Assembly (NCBI GenBank): GCA_902794035.1
Contig: CADBFN010000020.1
Location: forward strand, 1 to 37,399
Source: an uncultured bacterium
GTDB lineage: Bacteria > Cyanobacteriota > Vampirovibrionia > Gastranaerophilales > Gastranaerophilaceae
Reading direction: 5' to 3'
Length of the DNA: 37,399 bases
Under the pieces are notes generated by a model. It saw only the letters and a program-made list of their open reading frames with translations, was not told where the DNA came from and searched no databases. The position numbers were made by a program, and so were the translations under genes. Below are positions 15,829 through 23,777 of this stretch, piece by piece (the stretch's first letter is position 1; every line of letters starts with the position of its first letter).

Positions 15829-16449
15829 TTAATAACCTAAATCCTTTAACCAATCTGACACTAATTTTTCAGCCTGAGCTTTGTCATTTTGTGCGACATG
15901 GCCATACATTGCAAGCCCTTTTAAAACTTTTGCTCCAGTTTTATCCATTCCCTGTGTTCCGCAAAAACCGCTACCCTCATGAGTGCAGAATGGGGCAATA
16001 CTCTTGCCGTTAAAATCATAACTTTCCATAAAAGTATAAACAGGAACAGGTTTATCACCCCACCAGACAGGAAAGCCGATAAATACTGTATCATATTGAC
16101 TAAAATCATCTACTTTAGCGATAATTTCAGGTCTTGCGCCTTGCTGAAGTTCTTTTTTTGCATATTCTGTTAACTCATTATAACCTTTTGGATAATTATC
16201 ATTTACAACCTTAATCTCAAATAAATCCCCGCCGGTTTTTTCTGCAATAATTTTGGCAATAATTGCGGTGTTGCCTTCTGTTATATTACCAACCGAATAC
16301 TGTTCACCTGTTCTTGAAAAATATGCTACCAATACTTTCTTATTATCATTTACCCCTGCCATTGTTTTACCTCCGTTATTTGTTTTAAATAAGAAAAATC
16401 CACCTAACGCAATTATTAAAACTACAATTAAAATTAATTTAATATTCAT
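15829..16449 (-). CDS. Flavodoxin-like protein with N-terminal membrane anchor
   Basis: Residues 3-22 (IKLILIVVLIIALGGFFLFK) form a single uncleaved transmembrane anchor. The flavodoxin fold follows, with the FMN phosphate loop YFSRTGEQYSVGN near residues 44-56 and GFPVWWGDKPVPVYTF as the second FMN-binding loop. The family resembles the flavodoxin-4 type found in anaerobes. The topology puts the flavin domain outside the membrane, like the exported DXS-like enzyme next door. The ATG abuts the TAA of the upstream SDR gene and uses a GGAGG inside that gene's end, so translation is coupled. Likely role: electron transfer to or from an envelope oxidoreductase, which is inferred. Confidence 0.85.
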   Translation of the reverse strand: MNIKLILIVVLIIALGGFFLFKTNNGGKTMAGVNDNKKVLVAYFSRTGEQYSVGNITEGNTAIIAKIIAEKTGGDLFEIKVVNDNYPKGYNELTEYAKKELQQGARPEIIAKVDDFSQYDTVFIGFPVWWGDKPVPVYTFMESYDFNGKSIAPFCTHEGSGFCGTQGMDKTGAKVLKGLAMYGHVAQNDKAQAEKLVSDWLKDLGY

Positions 16450-17283
16450 TTATTTAGCCTCCGGTTTTAATTCTCCATAAAAATAGCTTGCCGTTGCTCC
16501 GCCGTCTATTAAAAAGTCTGAACCTGTAATAAAATCAGCTTTTTCGCTTAATAATAGTTCTGCGACATTTGCAACTTCATCCGCTGTTCCCGGACGTCCT
16601 GCGGGACATTTTGCAAACATATTTTTATAAAAATCGCCTCTTATACCGTTAAATTCATCTATTGCAAGAGGGGTAACAATAATCCCCGGAGAAATTGAAT
16701 TTATTCTTGCTCCTCTTTTACCCCATTTGCAAGCTTCTGCCATAACTCTTTTTACATTACATCTTTTAGCCATTTGGTATGCGTGAAGTGTATCTTTAAT
16801 ATTTTTAGGCTGTAATACTTCAAGATTTAAGAGTTCTTCTGTCGGGGTACAAGCTAATTGTTCATCTGTTTCAGGTGTTAGAGCAGGCATTCGGTGTCCG
16901 CTTTGTGATGAAATAGTAACCCCACGACCGCCATTTTTTATTACTTTTCCGACTTCTTCTAATAAGACGGCTGTTCCGTATAAATCAACTTTTAATATAG
17001 TTTCAATAGGCGCTTGAGAAGGCGAAACACCTGCCGCATTTATTAGAGTTGCGATTTCACCATATTCCTGTCCTTTTTTGATAAAGTTTAGTATTGAATT
17101 TCTGTCCGACAAATCACACTCTATAGGTTCAATATTAAATCCTGCCTCACGCATAATTTTAGCAATATTATTAGCGTTATCAACATTTTTGTCGCCTACA
17201 ATAATTTTTTGATTAAATCCTACTCTGCGAGCAATAGCCATTCCGATTTGACCTGCACCGAGCCATAGCATTACATCTTTCAT
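16450..17283 (-). CDS. Short-chain dehydrogenase/reductase
   Basis: A Rossmann-fold NAD(P) oxidoreductase of 277 residues. The nucleotide loop is GAGQIGMAIARRVG near the N-terminus, the catalytic pair sits in YQMAKR (YxxxK), and ISPGIIVTPLAIDEFNG follows as in classical SDRs. The C-terminal part (GRPGTADEVANVAELLL, SDFLIDGG) is typical of the family. The frame is open to 17352, but the ATG at 17283 has AGAGGA six bases upstream, avoids overlap with the upstream gene and starts at the domain, so it is preferred. It lies 10 bases after the FMN reductase stop. The substrate cannot be told from sequence. Confidence 0.88.
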   Translation of the reverse strand: MKDVMLWLGAGQIGMAIARRVGFNQKIIVGDKNVDNANNIAKIMREAGFNIEPIECDLSDRNSILNFIKKGQEYGEIATLINAAGVSPSQAPIETILKVDLYGTAVLLEEVGKVIKNGGRGVTISSQSGHRMPALTPETDEQLACTPTEELLNLEVLQPKNIKDTLHAYQMAKRCNVKRVMAEACKWGKRGARINSISPGIIVTPLAIDEFNGIRGDFYKNMFAKCPAGRPGTADEVANVAELLLSEKADFITGSDFLIDGGATASYFYGELKPEAK

Positions 17284-17293
17284 TTGTAATCCT

Positions 17294-17929
17294 CTATCTG
17301 ATAAAGTTAGTATGTACAATTTCTTCTTGTTTCGGCATAGTGATACCGGCATTTTGTCCTGCCTCTTTCAGTTTTAAGAACCAAGCCATGTTTCTTGCCA
17401 GTATTCTCATATTTTGCATACCTTCTAAATCTTGCTTAACATCATCAGGAGTGTAACCGTGTACCATATTCCAATATCTGCCTGAAATCATCGGCATTTC
17501 AGTAATAGCAAAATATTTATTCAATTGGTCTAATGCAGCGGTTGTTCCGGCTCTTCTTGCACTTACAATAGCAGCTCCGGGTTTATGTTCAAAAACTTTC
17601 TTTCCGCCTGTAAAATTAACAAAGAAAGCTCTATCTAAAAATGCGGTTATTCCGCCATCTGCACTGCCATAATGAACAGGCGAGCCGAAAACAAATCCGT
17701 CAAATTCTTTGCATTTTTCAACAAAATTATTCACATCATCATCATTTATTACACATCTTCCGATTTTTGCACAAGCAAAACAACCTCTGCATGGTGTTAA
17801 TGATTTAATTCCTATTTGATAAATTTCAGACTCAATGCCTTCTTCTGTTAAAGTTTTTGATATTTCTTCTAATGCTGTATAAGTACATCCGTTTTTATGC
17901 GGTGAACCATTAAATAACAATACTTTCAT
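17294..17929 (-). CDS. NADPH-dependent FMN reductase / iron-sulfur flavoprotein family
   Basis: A flavodoxin-like fold with the FMN phosphate loop NGSPHKNGCTYTAL at residues 7-20 and the second loop GSPVHYGSADGGITAFLDR. Between them is a Cys cluster (CRGCFACAKIGRC, about 48-60) as in iron-sulfur flavoproteins and related multimeric flavodoxin reductases, so an Fe-S or redox disulfide site is possible. Length, 211 residues, is normal. GGAG lies seven bases before the ATG. It starts the downstream block of the cluster after a 135-base gap that holds a strong palindrome. Probable role: flavin-based reduction of quinones, nitro compounds or electrophiles under stress. Confidence 0.85.
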   Translation of the reverse strand: MKVLLFNGSPHKNGCTYTALEEISKTLTEEGIESEIYQIGIKSLTPCRGCFACAKIGRCVINDDDVNNFVEKCKEFDGFVFGSPVHYGSADGGITAFLDRAFFVNFTGGKKVFEHKPGAAIVSARRAGTTAALDQLNKYFAITEMPMISGRYWNMVHGYTPDDVKQDLEGMQNMRILARNMAWFLKLKEAGQNAGITMPKQEEIVHTNFIR

Positions 17930-17960
17930 TTTTATCTCCTTTTAATTTTTTGTTTTATAA

Positions 17961-18056
17961 GGCTCCTGTGGGTATTTCGGCTCTGTTCGGCATTTTTCAA
18001 GTATGCCGAACAGCCTCAATTATCCTACGTCGCTATCGTAGTGCTTTGCACCGGCT
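17961..18056. repeat. Palindromic intergenic element within the redox cluster
   Basis: CTGTTCGGCAT (17983-17993) and ATGCCGAACAG (18003-18013) form a perfect 11-bp stem with a 9-base loop, extendable by GGC/GCC across a bulge. A second small stem CTACG/CGTAG lies at about 18025-18041. The segment is GC-richer than its surroundings and non-coding. It divides TetR-AKR from the rest of the cluster and could be an attenuator, an mRNA-processing site or a REP-like repeat. No T-run follows on the minus strand. Confidence 0.65.
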
Positions 18057-18064
18057 TACGCATT

Positions 18065-19054
18065 CTAAAATAAACCTGATTTAACGTGCGGTACATAAGG
18101 TGCTTCAAGGCGTTTTATAACATCATCGTTCAACTTTATATCAAGTGCCGCAACTGCTTCTTCAACATGTTTTACATCTGTAAAACCAACAATAGGTGAT
18201 GTTATATAAGGTTTAGACAACATCCACGCCAATGATACCTGCGCCATTGAGTAACCTAATTCTTTTGAGATTTTTTCCAAATTATCAACGACAACTTTAT
18301 CCTGCTCTTCTGTTGGCCAGACCGCAGGTGAAACTTCGTCAATCATGTTTCTTGCGGTTTTTGTTCCCCATGGATGAGCGCATCTCCCGCCAGCAAGCGG
18401 GCTCCAAGGGACAACTGCGACTTTTCTGTCCTGACAAAGCGGCATCATTTCTCTTTCTTCTTCACGATAAATCAAATTATACTGATTTTGCATTGAAACA
18501 AATTTTGTCCAGCCGTTACGCTCAGCAATCTGGTTTAGTCTTTCAAATTCCCACGCCCACATAACAGATGCTCCAATATACCTTGCTTTACCGGATTTTA
18601 CAACATCATGCAAAGCCTCCATTATTTCTTCCATCGGTGTTTCGTGGTCAAGTCTGTGAATTTGATATAAATCCACATAATCGAGTCCTAATCTTTTCAA
18701 AGAATGGTCAATTTCTGCCATAATGTTTTTTCTCGAAGAACCTGCACCGTTTGGTCTGCCTTCACGCATAGCAAAATGTACTTTTGTTGCAACAACGATA
18801 TCGTCTCTATCTAACCCGTATTCTTTAATCAAACGCCCCGTAATTTCTTCACTTGTCCCTAATTGATATACATTTGCGGTATCAAAATAATTTATACCAG
18901 AATCAATAGCTTTTTTGAAAATTGGTTTAGCATCTTCATAATCTTTTGCCCAGGGGAAAACTCCGTTTTCTTTCCCCGGTTTTCCAAAACTCATACATCC
19001 TAAACATATTCTTGAAACATCAACACCCGTATTGCCTAATTTTACATATTGCAT
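18065..19054 (-). CDS. Aldo/keto reductase
   Basis: A TIM-barrel NADPH oxidoreductase of 329 residues, close to the YajO/Gcy-like AKR group. The signatures are GLGNTGV-type start (MQYVKLGNTGVDVSRICLG), the catalytic Asp and Tyr in NYFDTANVYQLGTSEE, Lys in VATKVHF, His in YQIHRLDHETP, and the cofactor loop near the C-terminus (SPIVGFTDVKHVEEAVAAL). AGGAT precedes the ATG by eight bases. It lies 12 bases downstream of the TetR gene and shares its promoter. It probably detoxifies carbonyls such as methylglyoxal-like or diketone compounds; the exact substrate is not readable. Confidence 0.93.
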   Translation of the reverse strand: MQYVKLGNTGVDVSRICLGCMSFGKPGKENGVFPWAKDYEDAKPIFKKAIDSGINYFDTANVYQLGTSEEITGRLIKEYGLDRDDIVVATKVHFAMREGRPNGAGSSRKNIMAEIDHSLKRLGLDYVDLYQIHRLDHETPMEEIMEALHDVVKSGKARYIGASVMWAWEFERLNQIAERNGWTKFVSMQNQYNLIYREEEREMMPLCQDRKVAVVPWSPLAGGRCAHPWGTKTARNMIDEVSPAVWPTEEQDKVVVDNLEKISKELGYSMAQVSLAWMLSKPYITSPIVGFTDVKHVEEAVAALDIKLNDDVIKRLEAPYVPHVKSGLF

Positions 19055-19066
19055 AATTTATATCCT

Positions 19067-19669
19067 TTATATTAAATATTCACTCAATATCGCTGTTAAT
19101 TGAAAATCTGCAAACTTTTTTGTCCAATCTCTCGGCTCAAAAATCCCGTCTGACATACACCAACAAGTCATCATTCCGTATAATTGGGATATTACAAGGT
19201 GCGTTAAGAGTTCAACTGGTGTATTTTCTTTCAGTTCTTTATTTTTAATGGCATTATTCAGTATGTTTTTTAACATATCAACATCATATTGCCATTTACT
19301 CATATCTGTATTATCAGGTGCTGTATTTGGATCAATTGATGCCCTAATCCATTCACGACATATATTTATGCCGTAAAGTTCAACTGCTTTCATAAAATTA
19401 TCAAAATACAAAGATAATTTTTCAATTAAATTAGAACCTGACATTTTATTGATTTGTATTTCAATTTCTTTAAAATATCCTCTGCATATTTCAGCAACAA
19501 TATCTTCCTTGTGTTTGAAATAAATATAGAAAGTGCCTTTTGCCACCCCTGCTGCATTAGTTATATCTTCAACACTGAGTGCATTAAAACCGTTCTTTTT
19601 TAATAAATCCTCTGCTGCATCAACTAACTTTTGATGAGTAATTAAAGTCTGTTCTTGCCTTTTAGTCAT
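19067..19669 (-). CDS. TetR-family transcriptional repressor
   Basis: The N-terminal HTH (LVDAAEDLLKKNGFNALSVE then GVAKGTFYIYFKHKEDI) is a canonical TetR/AcrR DNA-binding domain, and the remaining 140 residues form the usual helical ligand-binding and dimerisation part. The frame is open to 19690, but the ATG at 19669 has GAGGTG at seven bases and matches the family N-terminus (MTKRQEQ), so 200 residues are annotated. It is the first gene of the minus-strand cluster. A palindrome lies inside its own promoter, indicating autoregulation and control of the downstream reductases in response to an electrophile or drug. Confidence 0.92.
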   Translation of the reverse strand: MTKRQEQTLITHQKLVDAAEDLLKKNGFNALSVEDITNAAGVAKGTFYIYFKHKEDIVAEICRGYFKEIEIQINKMSGSNLIEKLSLYFDNFMKAVELYGINICREWIRASIDPNTAPDNTDMSKWQYDVDMLKNILNNAIKNKELKENTPVELLTHLVISQLYGMMTCWCMSDGIFEPRDWTKKFADFQLTAILSEYLI

Positions 19670-19701
19670 AATAAACACCTCATCATGCATGTTACAAGTT
19701 T

Positions 19702-19729
19702 ATTATACAAGATACTGACCAAAAGTCAA
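19702..19729 (-). promoter_or_regulatory. Sigma-70-type promoter with TetR-operator-like palindrome
   Basis: On the minus strand, TTGACT (19729-19724) and TATAAT (19707-19702) are separated by 16 bases. The inverted repeat TGAC-CAAAA-GTCA (19716-19728) covers the -35 and part of the spacer, an ideal place for repression. It drives tetR and, by spacing, the aldo/keto reductase and probably more of the cluster. Confidence 0.75.
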
Positions 19730-19777
19730 TGACTCGATTTCAACAAAAAGAATTAAACTTTAAATCAATTAAGTTAA

Positions 19778-21163
19778 TTAAGCGGCATGTGCTCTCATTT
19801 GTTTGAATATATCAATGCCTTCTTCCCAATTCGGGACAATGTTCATATCCTTTTCAACAACTTCTTTTGGAAGTGCAGCGTGATGAATTTTAGGAAGCAG
19901 ATAATCTTCGGAATAAACAATAGGTCTTGAGATACCGTCATCGGTATCGTTACAGATAAAGCTTAATTTACCGTTACTTTCTTTTTTATAACCGACTATT
20001 GTAATTTCATGTCCATTAACAATTATATTATTTTCATTTGTCTGGGTATAACCGATAATTATATTTTCACCCATATCAAGAGCAGTAATTAAATGTTTTT
20101 TCATTGTATCCAAATCAGTTTCGTAGCCGATTAATCTTGCATTTTCATCTACTGTTTGGTAAGTTACAGACAAAATATTTTTATCAAATACAACAGATTC
20201 TGTGAATGTTTTTTCAAATTCTATCAGACCTTTGTCGTTTTGGTTGAATTTTCCGCCTCTTTTATCAGTCAGGGTATTATATGCCTGCTGCGAACCGATT
20301 TGCATGAATGTAGATTGCATCAAAACATCAAGCGGAGTTCTTTCTTCCGGATCTTTGTCAGTTGTCTGTATCTGAGCTCTGATAATCGCATTCTTATCCG
20401 GTGCAAATTTTAACTTTGCATCGCTATAGTTTTTATCAAGTGTAAACGGAATTTCGAAAGCATTTAACAACCAGACACCATTTAATGCATTATCTGCCAG
20501 ATTTTCCAGTTTAATATGTTTTGTTGCGGCAAGTTGAGGAGAACTTAACTCTTGAGCAAGTCTTGTGAACTCAGCAGGCATTTGCCTTGCTAATTTAAAT
20601 TCTGTACTTGCCGCAACACATGTGCCGGAATGCTCAACATCTATTTCATCAGATGTTTGTCTTACATCAGACGTATTTAATTTAAACATATTATTGGCTG
20701 CAACAGCAGTTTGACGATAATTATTTGGAATATCTCCGAATTGTTGAGTTATTAAAAAAGGATATGCAATGGTAGTAATTGCATCTCTTAAAATCCCTGA
20801 ATTTGAAAGTCCGTTAGCTCTCGGTTGAGTTGCGATTTTATGCAAATTATCCAAAACGGAAGACTTATCATCAGAGTTATTATTTAAAAGCACTCCGTTT
20901 TTTAACAATGTATTAACAATTTTTTTAGTATTTCTGTCTAGTTTTGAACATACTTCATTGTATTTGTTTTTTTCTTCTTTCGTAGAAAGTTCTGTACGAA
21001 TATTAACCGTCCCAACAACAGGATTACTTAGGGTTTTTGCGGTAAATGACGGAGCAGGGCAAGCATGACAAACAGGCTGATTTTGAGCTTTATTTTCTGC
21101 CTTATTTGTACTTATGTTATAATTATAATGCCCGAAAGCGGTATTAATTTTTTCTACTACCAT
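19778..21163 (-). CDS. Papain-like cysteine-peptidase-fold protein of unknown function
   Basis: A 461-residue protein with no signal peptide that I can see. The candidate catalytic Cys is Cys182 in HSGTCVAASTEFKLARQ, followed much later by His385 in VNGHEITIVGY and Asn405/Asp406 in FICNDTDDG. This Cys-His-Asn/Asp order and local context match papain-superfamily (C1/C39-like) enzymes. The N-terminal 60 residues (NKAQNQPVCHACPAPSFTAK) look disordered and Cys-containing, as in proteins that use FTAK-type leaders in this lineage. GGAG precedes the ATG by six bases. Overall family assignment is inference from motifs; a non-catalytic relative is possible. It is divergent from the TOPRIM gene. Confidence 0.6.
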   Translation of the reverse strand: MVVEKINTAFGHYNYNISTNKAENKAQNQPVCHACPAPSFTAKTLSNPVVGTVNIRTELSTKEEKNKYNEVCSKLDRNTKKIVNTLLKNGVLLNNNSDDKSSVLDNLHKIATQPRANGLSNSGILRDAITTIAYPFLITQQFGDIPNNYRQTAVAANNMFKLNTSDVRQTSDEIDVEHSGTCVAASTEFKLARQMPAEFTRLAQELSSPQLAATKHIKLENLADNALNGVWLLNAFEIPFTLDKNYSDAKLKFAPDKNAIIRAQIQTTDKDPEERTPLDVLMQSTFMQIGSQQAYNTLTDKRGGKFNQNDKGLIEFEKTFTESVVFDKNILSVTYQTVDENARLIGYETDLDTMKKHLITALDMGENIIIGYTQTNENNIIVNGHEITIVGYKKESNGKLSFICNDTDDGISRPIVYSEDYLLPKIHHAALPKEVVEKDMNIVPNWEEGIDIFKQMRAHAA

Positions 21164-21252
21164 AATAACTCCACATGTATATTAAAAAACGGATAAAGGA
21201 AAAATTGCTACTTTTATACAAGGTTTGTAAATAAATGTAAATCGAGGATAAA

Positions 21253-22230
21253 TTGAAAATAAAAGCACTCACAAAAGAACAGATACTTCTTTCAATAGAC
21301 AGACTGACAAGATTTAAAAACACAGAAGTAAAGTATTTAAGAGTTTTTCGAGAAATAATACTGCATAACCTTATATCGCCAAATTTCAACAAACATGAAC
21401 TTGAAATTATGGATTATGAAAGTATTAAAAAATATGCTCAGGAGATTTTTAATTATTCTGTTAAAATTATTGCAGGAGAAAATTCCTCGGATTATTCACT
21501 AAATAAAAAGCTATACAACTATGAAAAATCAGTTTATAAACAAGACAAGGAAACAGAGAAATTACTAAACAATCAAATAGATTATCTGTCAGTTGTTCAA
21601 TTTATAAATGAATCTTCACCCCAAAATTTAAAATGGCTTAAAGCTATGGCAGAGAACACAAATATAAAAGAAGAACGAAAAAGACAAAAATTCAAATACC
21701 CAATAGAATTATTGGTGCTGGTTGAGGGGGCGACAGAAGAAACTCTTTTGCCTTGTTTTGCAGATATTTGTGATTTTAATTTTGATGAAAACGGGATTTA
21801 TATTATTCCGGCAGGAGGGAAAAATCAGGTAGTAAAACTATATTATGACTATCGGGAAACATTAAACATACCAATATTTGTATTATTTGATAAAGATGGG
21901 ATACAAAATGCACAAGAAATTAAACCAAAATTGCGAACTATAGACAAAATACACATAATAAGCTGCGGGGAATTTGAAGATGCACTAAATAAAGACCTTG
22001 TATCCAAAGCATTGAAATATGAATTAGAAAATATTTCGGAAATGAATATTGATTTCGCGGAAGAACCGGGACACAGAGTAAAATATTTAGAAGAAATTTT
22101 CAAAAACCGAGGAATGCATGAATTTAAAAAAGTCGAATTTTCACAAATCATCAGAGAAAATATAACATCTAAAGACGATTTAACCCCAGAAATAGAACAA
22201 ATTATAGAAGAAATAAAAAGTTTGAAATAA
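21253..22230 (+). CDS. Stand-alone OLD-like TOPRIM domain protein
   Basis: The start is TTG, five bases after GAGG, and the product has 325 residues. The first 150 are helical and charged with no Walker motif. A TOPRIM domain follows: VLVEGATEETLLP (about 157) with the conserved Glu, then VLFDKDG (about 210) with the metal-binding Asp pair, then GEFEDAL. This arrangement is that of OLD-family nucleases, but the usual N-terminal ABC-type ATPase is missing, as in some class-2-like or partner-dependent versions. Likely a nuclease in DNA repair or phage defence. It sits directly upstream of tRNA-Glu, the integration site of the element. Confidence 0.7.
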   Translation: MKIKALTKEQILLSIDRLTRFKNTEVKYLRVFREIILHNLISPNFNKHELEIMDYESIKKYAQEIFNYSVKIIAGENSSDYSLNKKLYNYEKSVYKQDKETEKLLNNQIDYLSVVQFINESSPQNLKWLKAMAENTNIKEERKRQKFKYPIELLVLVEGATEETLLPCFADICDFNFDENGIYIIPAGGKNQVVKLYYDYRETLNIPIFVLFDKDGIQNAQEIKPKLRTIDKIHIISCGEFEDALNKDLVSKALKYELENISEMNIDFAEEPGHRVKYLEEIFKNRGMHEFKKVEFSQIIRENITSKDDLTPEIEQIIEEIKSLK

Positions 22231-22235
22231 AATTA

Positions 22236-22264
22236 TTGACATTTAATTATGTTCAATATAGTAT
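22236..22264 (+). promoter_or_regulatory. Promoter of tRNA-Glu
   Basis: A consensus TTGACA (22236-22241) is followed after 17 bases by TAGTAT (22259-22264), placing the RNA start about 20 bases before the tRNA. Confidence 0.7.
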
Positions 22265-22290
22265 AAATAGTACGGAAGGGAAAAATACAA

Positions 22291-22363
22291 GCCCCCATCG
22301 TCTAGAGGCCTAGGACAACACCCTTTCACGGTGTAGACAGCGATTCGAATTCGCTTGGGGGTA
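22291..22363 (+). tRNA. tRNA-Glu (UUC anticodon), integration site of the mobile element
   Basis: A complete 73-base tRNA: acceptor GCCCCCA/TGGGGGT with G1-U72, the D-arm TCGTCTAGAGGCCTAGGA, anticodon arm ACACC-CTTTCAC-GGTGT reading UUC, and T-arm AGCGATTCGAATTCGCT. The discriminator is A and the next bases are CCA. The overall sequence resembles cyanobacterial and plastid tRNA-Glu as I recall them. The last 44 bases belong to the 52-bp direct repeat that recurs at 34015, so the 3' half was supplied by the integrated element while keeping the tRNA intact. Confidence 0.97.
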
Positions 22364-22371
22364 CCATTTAA
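22320..22371. repeat. attL: 52-bp direct repeat inside tRNA-Glu
   Basis: Identical to 34015-34066. It spans from the anticodon arm (CCCTTTCACGGTG) through the T-arm and 3' end to the flanking ATTTA. A crossover in the anticodon or T-loop symmetric region is usual for tyrosine integrases. Confidence 0.95.
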
Positions 22372-22375
22372 TAAG

Positions 22376-22400
22376 AGAGGGCATTTCAGCCCTCTTTTTT
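22376..22400 (+). terminator. Terminator after tRNA-Glu, supplied by the element
   Basis: AGAGGGC and GCCCTCT form a 7-bp stem with a 6-base loop and a T-run. It lies inside attL, so the element carries its own tRNA terminator; the original host one is after attR. Confidence 0.85.
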
Positions 22401-22513
22401 AATGCAAAATATTGATATATAAGGGTTTGAAGGGTGTTGTATTAAAAGTGCTATAAATAAAGGATTTTAACCACATAAGTTTTTTATTTTTGTTCATTTT
22501 TACCCCAAATTTT

Positions 22514-22538
22514 GACTAATAGTCACAAGAATAGTCAC
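22514..22538. promoter_or_regulatory. Candidate left arm-type integrase sites
   Basis: AGTCAC occurs at 22521-22526 and 22533-22538 with a 12-base period, in the contexts AGTCACAAGA and AGTCACAAAA. The first also forms the palindrome TGACTAATAGTCA with the bases before it. A similar pair lies inside the right end. Position about 150 bases inside the core suits lambda-type arm sites, but the motif is short. Confidence 0.45.
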
Positions 22539-22579
22539 AAAAAATTTTGCTCAGAAAAATAACTACTAAAAGATACTTC

Positions 22580-23584
22580 TTACTCATCTTCAAGCTTATA
22601 TTGTATAGTACAAGAATGTTTATTTATTCTGATACACATTTCTACAATATATTGATTATTCATTTTTAACTCTACAATTGTTTTTGAATATATGTCTTGT
22701 GCTATTAAAATATTTTCATCAATGCGTTTAAGTTTAAGGTATATTTTGTTTGGTTTTTTATGCCAATCATTACATCTTATTATAAAATCATAGATTATTT
22801 TTCTATTATCTAGTATATGCTTTTGCAAAATATTTAAGGTATTAAGTTGTCTCATAGCAATTTGAACATCTTTTGAAGAATCCCCACTAGAGGCAATTCC
22901 CATATTGGGTGAAAAGCAGTATTCTCCATCTATATTTAGTATTGTTGTAATTCCTGTTTCCCTTAATTCTCTATACTCACAATCACTAAATTCTTTTTCA
23001 ATACTAAGAATACCGTTTAGTTTGTGGACATTATATTGTTCTATCCAGTTGTCCCTTAATATAGTAAGTAGTTTCCTGCAAGCAAAACTACTTTTACTGT
23101 GATTGAGTATTTGTATCAGATACACATCTGTTGGGGTTATACGGCAAAATAAAACATCTTTTGTTCTTGTGCAAAATTTTGCATTTTTTTCTAACTTACC
23201 TAAATGTAGGTGATATAAATCCCAATCGTTTAATAAATAGTCCTTCGGACAATTTTGCTTAAAGATATGTTTTACATCTTTATTTAAAAATGGTCTGATT
23301 GTATTGCCTTGTTCAAAATTACTAATAATATTTTCTATGCTATTTTGATATATTTTATATAATTTATTATCCTTTAATTCTTTTGACAAATGAACTTTAC
23401 GGGGATTTGCAGGAGGAATTCTTTTTGAATCTGATAAATATTTAAAATATAAATCATGTGGTTTTAATTCTTTTAAATATGAATAATTTTTATTGTTTAA
23501 ATCGATATTAAAATATTTTTGTATAGATAACAATACAAATTGTTTATAATCTTCCTCAAAATTTGCATCAATATTAATCCCCAT
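22580..23584 (-). CDS. Unrecognised cargo protein with a DWDLYHLHLG motif
   Basis: A 334-residue, very AT-rich, Lys/Asn/Ile-rich cytosolic protein between attL and the integrase, the usual cargo slot of tRNA-integrated islands. A central block NDWDLYHLHLGK (119-130), followed by RTKDVLFCRITPTDVYLIQI and LLTILRDNWIEQY, reads like a compact alpha/beta domain with conserved His. I associate this pattern with uncharacterised proteins on genomic islands of other bacteria, but cannot name a family. The second half is a distinct beta-rich region. Because small element-encoded proteins in this slot are often phage-defence or toxin genes, such a role is plausible and unproven. No good Shine-Dalgarno is visible. 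Confidence 0.6.
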   Translation of the reverse strand: MGINIDANFEEDYKQFVLLSIQKYFNIDLNNKNYSYLKELKPHDLYFKYLSDSKRIPPANPRKVHLSKELKDNKLYKIYQNSIENIISNFEQGNTIRPFLNKDVKHIFKQNCPKDYLLNDWDLYHLHLGKLEKNAKFCTRTKDVLFCRITPTDVYLIQILNHSKSSFACRKLLTILRDNWIEQYNVHKLNGILSIEKEFSDCEYRELRETGITTILNIDGEYCFSPNMGIASSGDSSKDVQIAMRQLNTLNILQKHILDNRKIIYDFIIRCNDWHKKPNKIYLKLKRIDENILIAQDIYSKTIVELKMNNQYIVEMCIRINKHSCTIQYKLEDE

Positions 23585-23756
23585 AATTGTTATTTTATCA
23601 CAAGCGAACTTATGAATAATAACGAAAGTTTTATAATTTTTATGAATTTAATAACTTATACCAAAGAGGTAGCTCACGCAATTAATAGCGGATTTTAATT
23701 ATTCAAAATGATGAAGAATACTAACCACAGCATTAAAATTCATTGTATCGTGTGAC

Positions 23757-23774
23757 AGCGGGGACAGGTTGAAT
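23757..23774 (+). repeat. 18-bp repeat shared with 32498-32515
   Basis: AGCGGGGACAGGTTGAAT is present exactly in both places, in the same orientation, at opposite ends of the element's gene block. It is GC-rich for this region. At the second site it forms one arm of a longer imperfect inverted repeat. Confidence 0.7.
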
Positions 23775-23777
23775 GTT

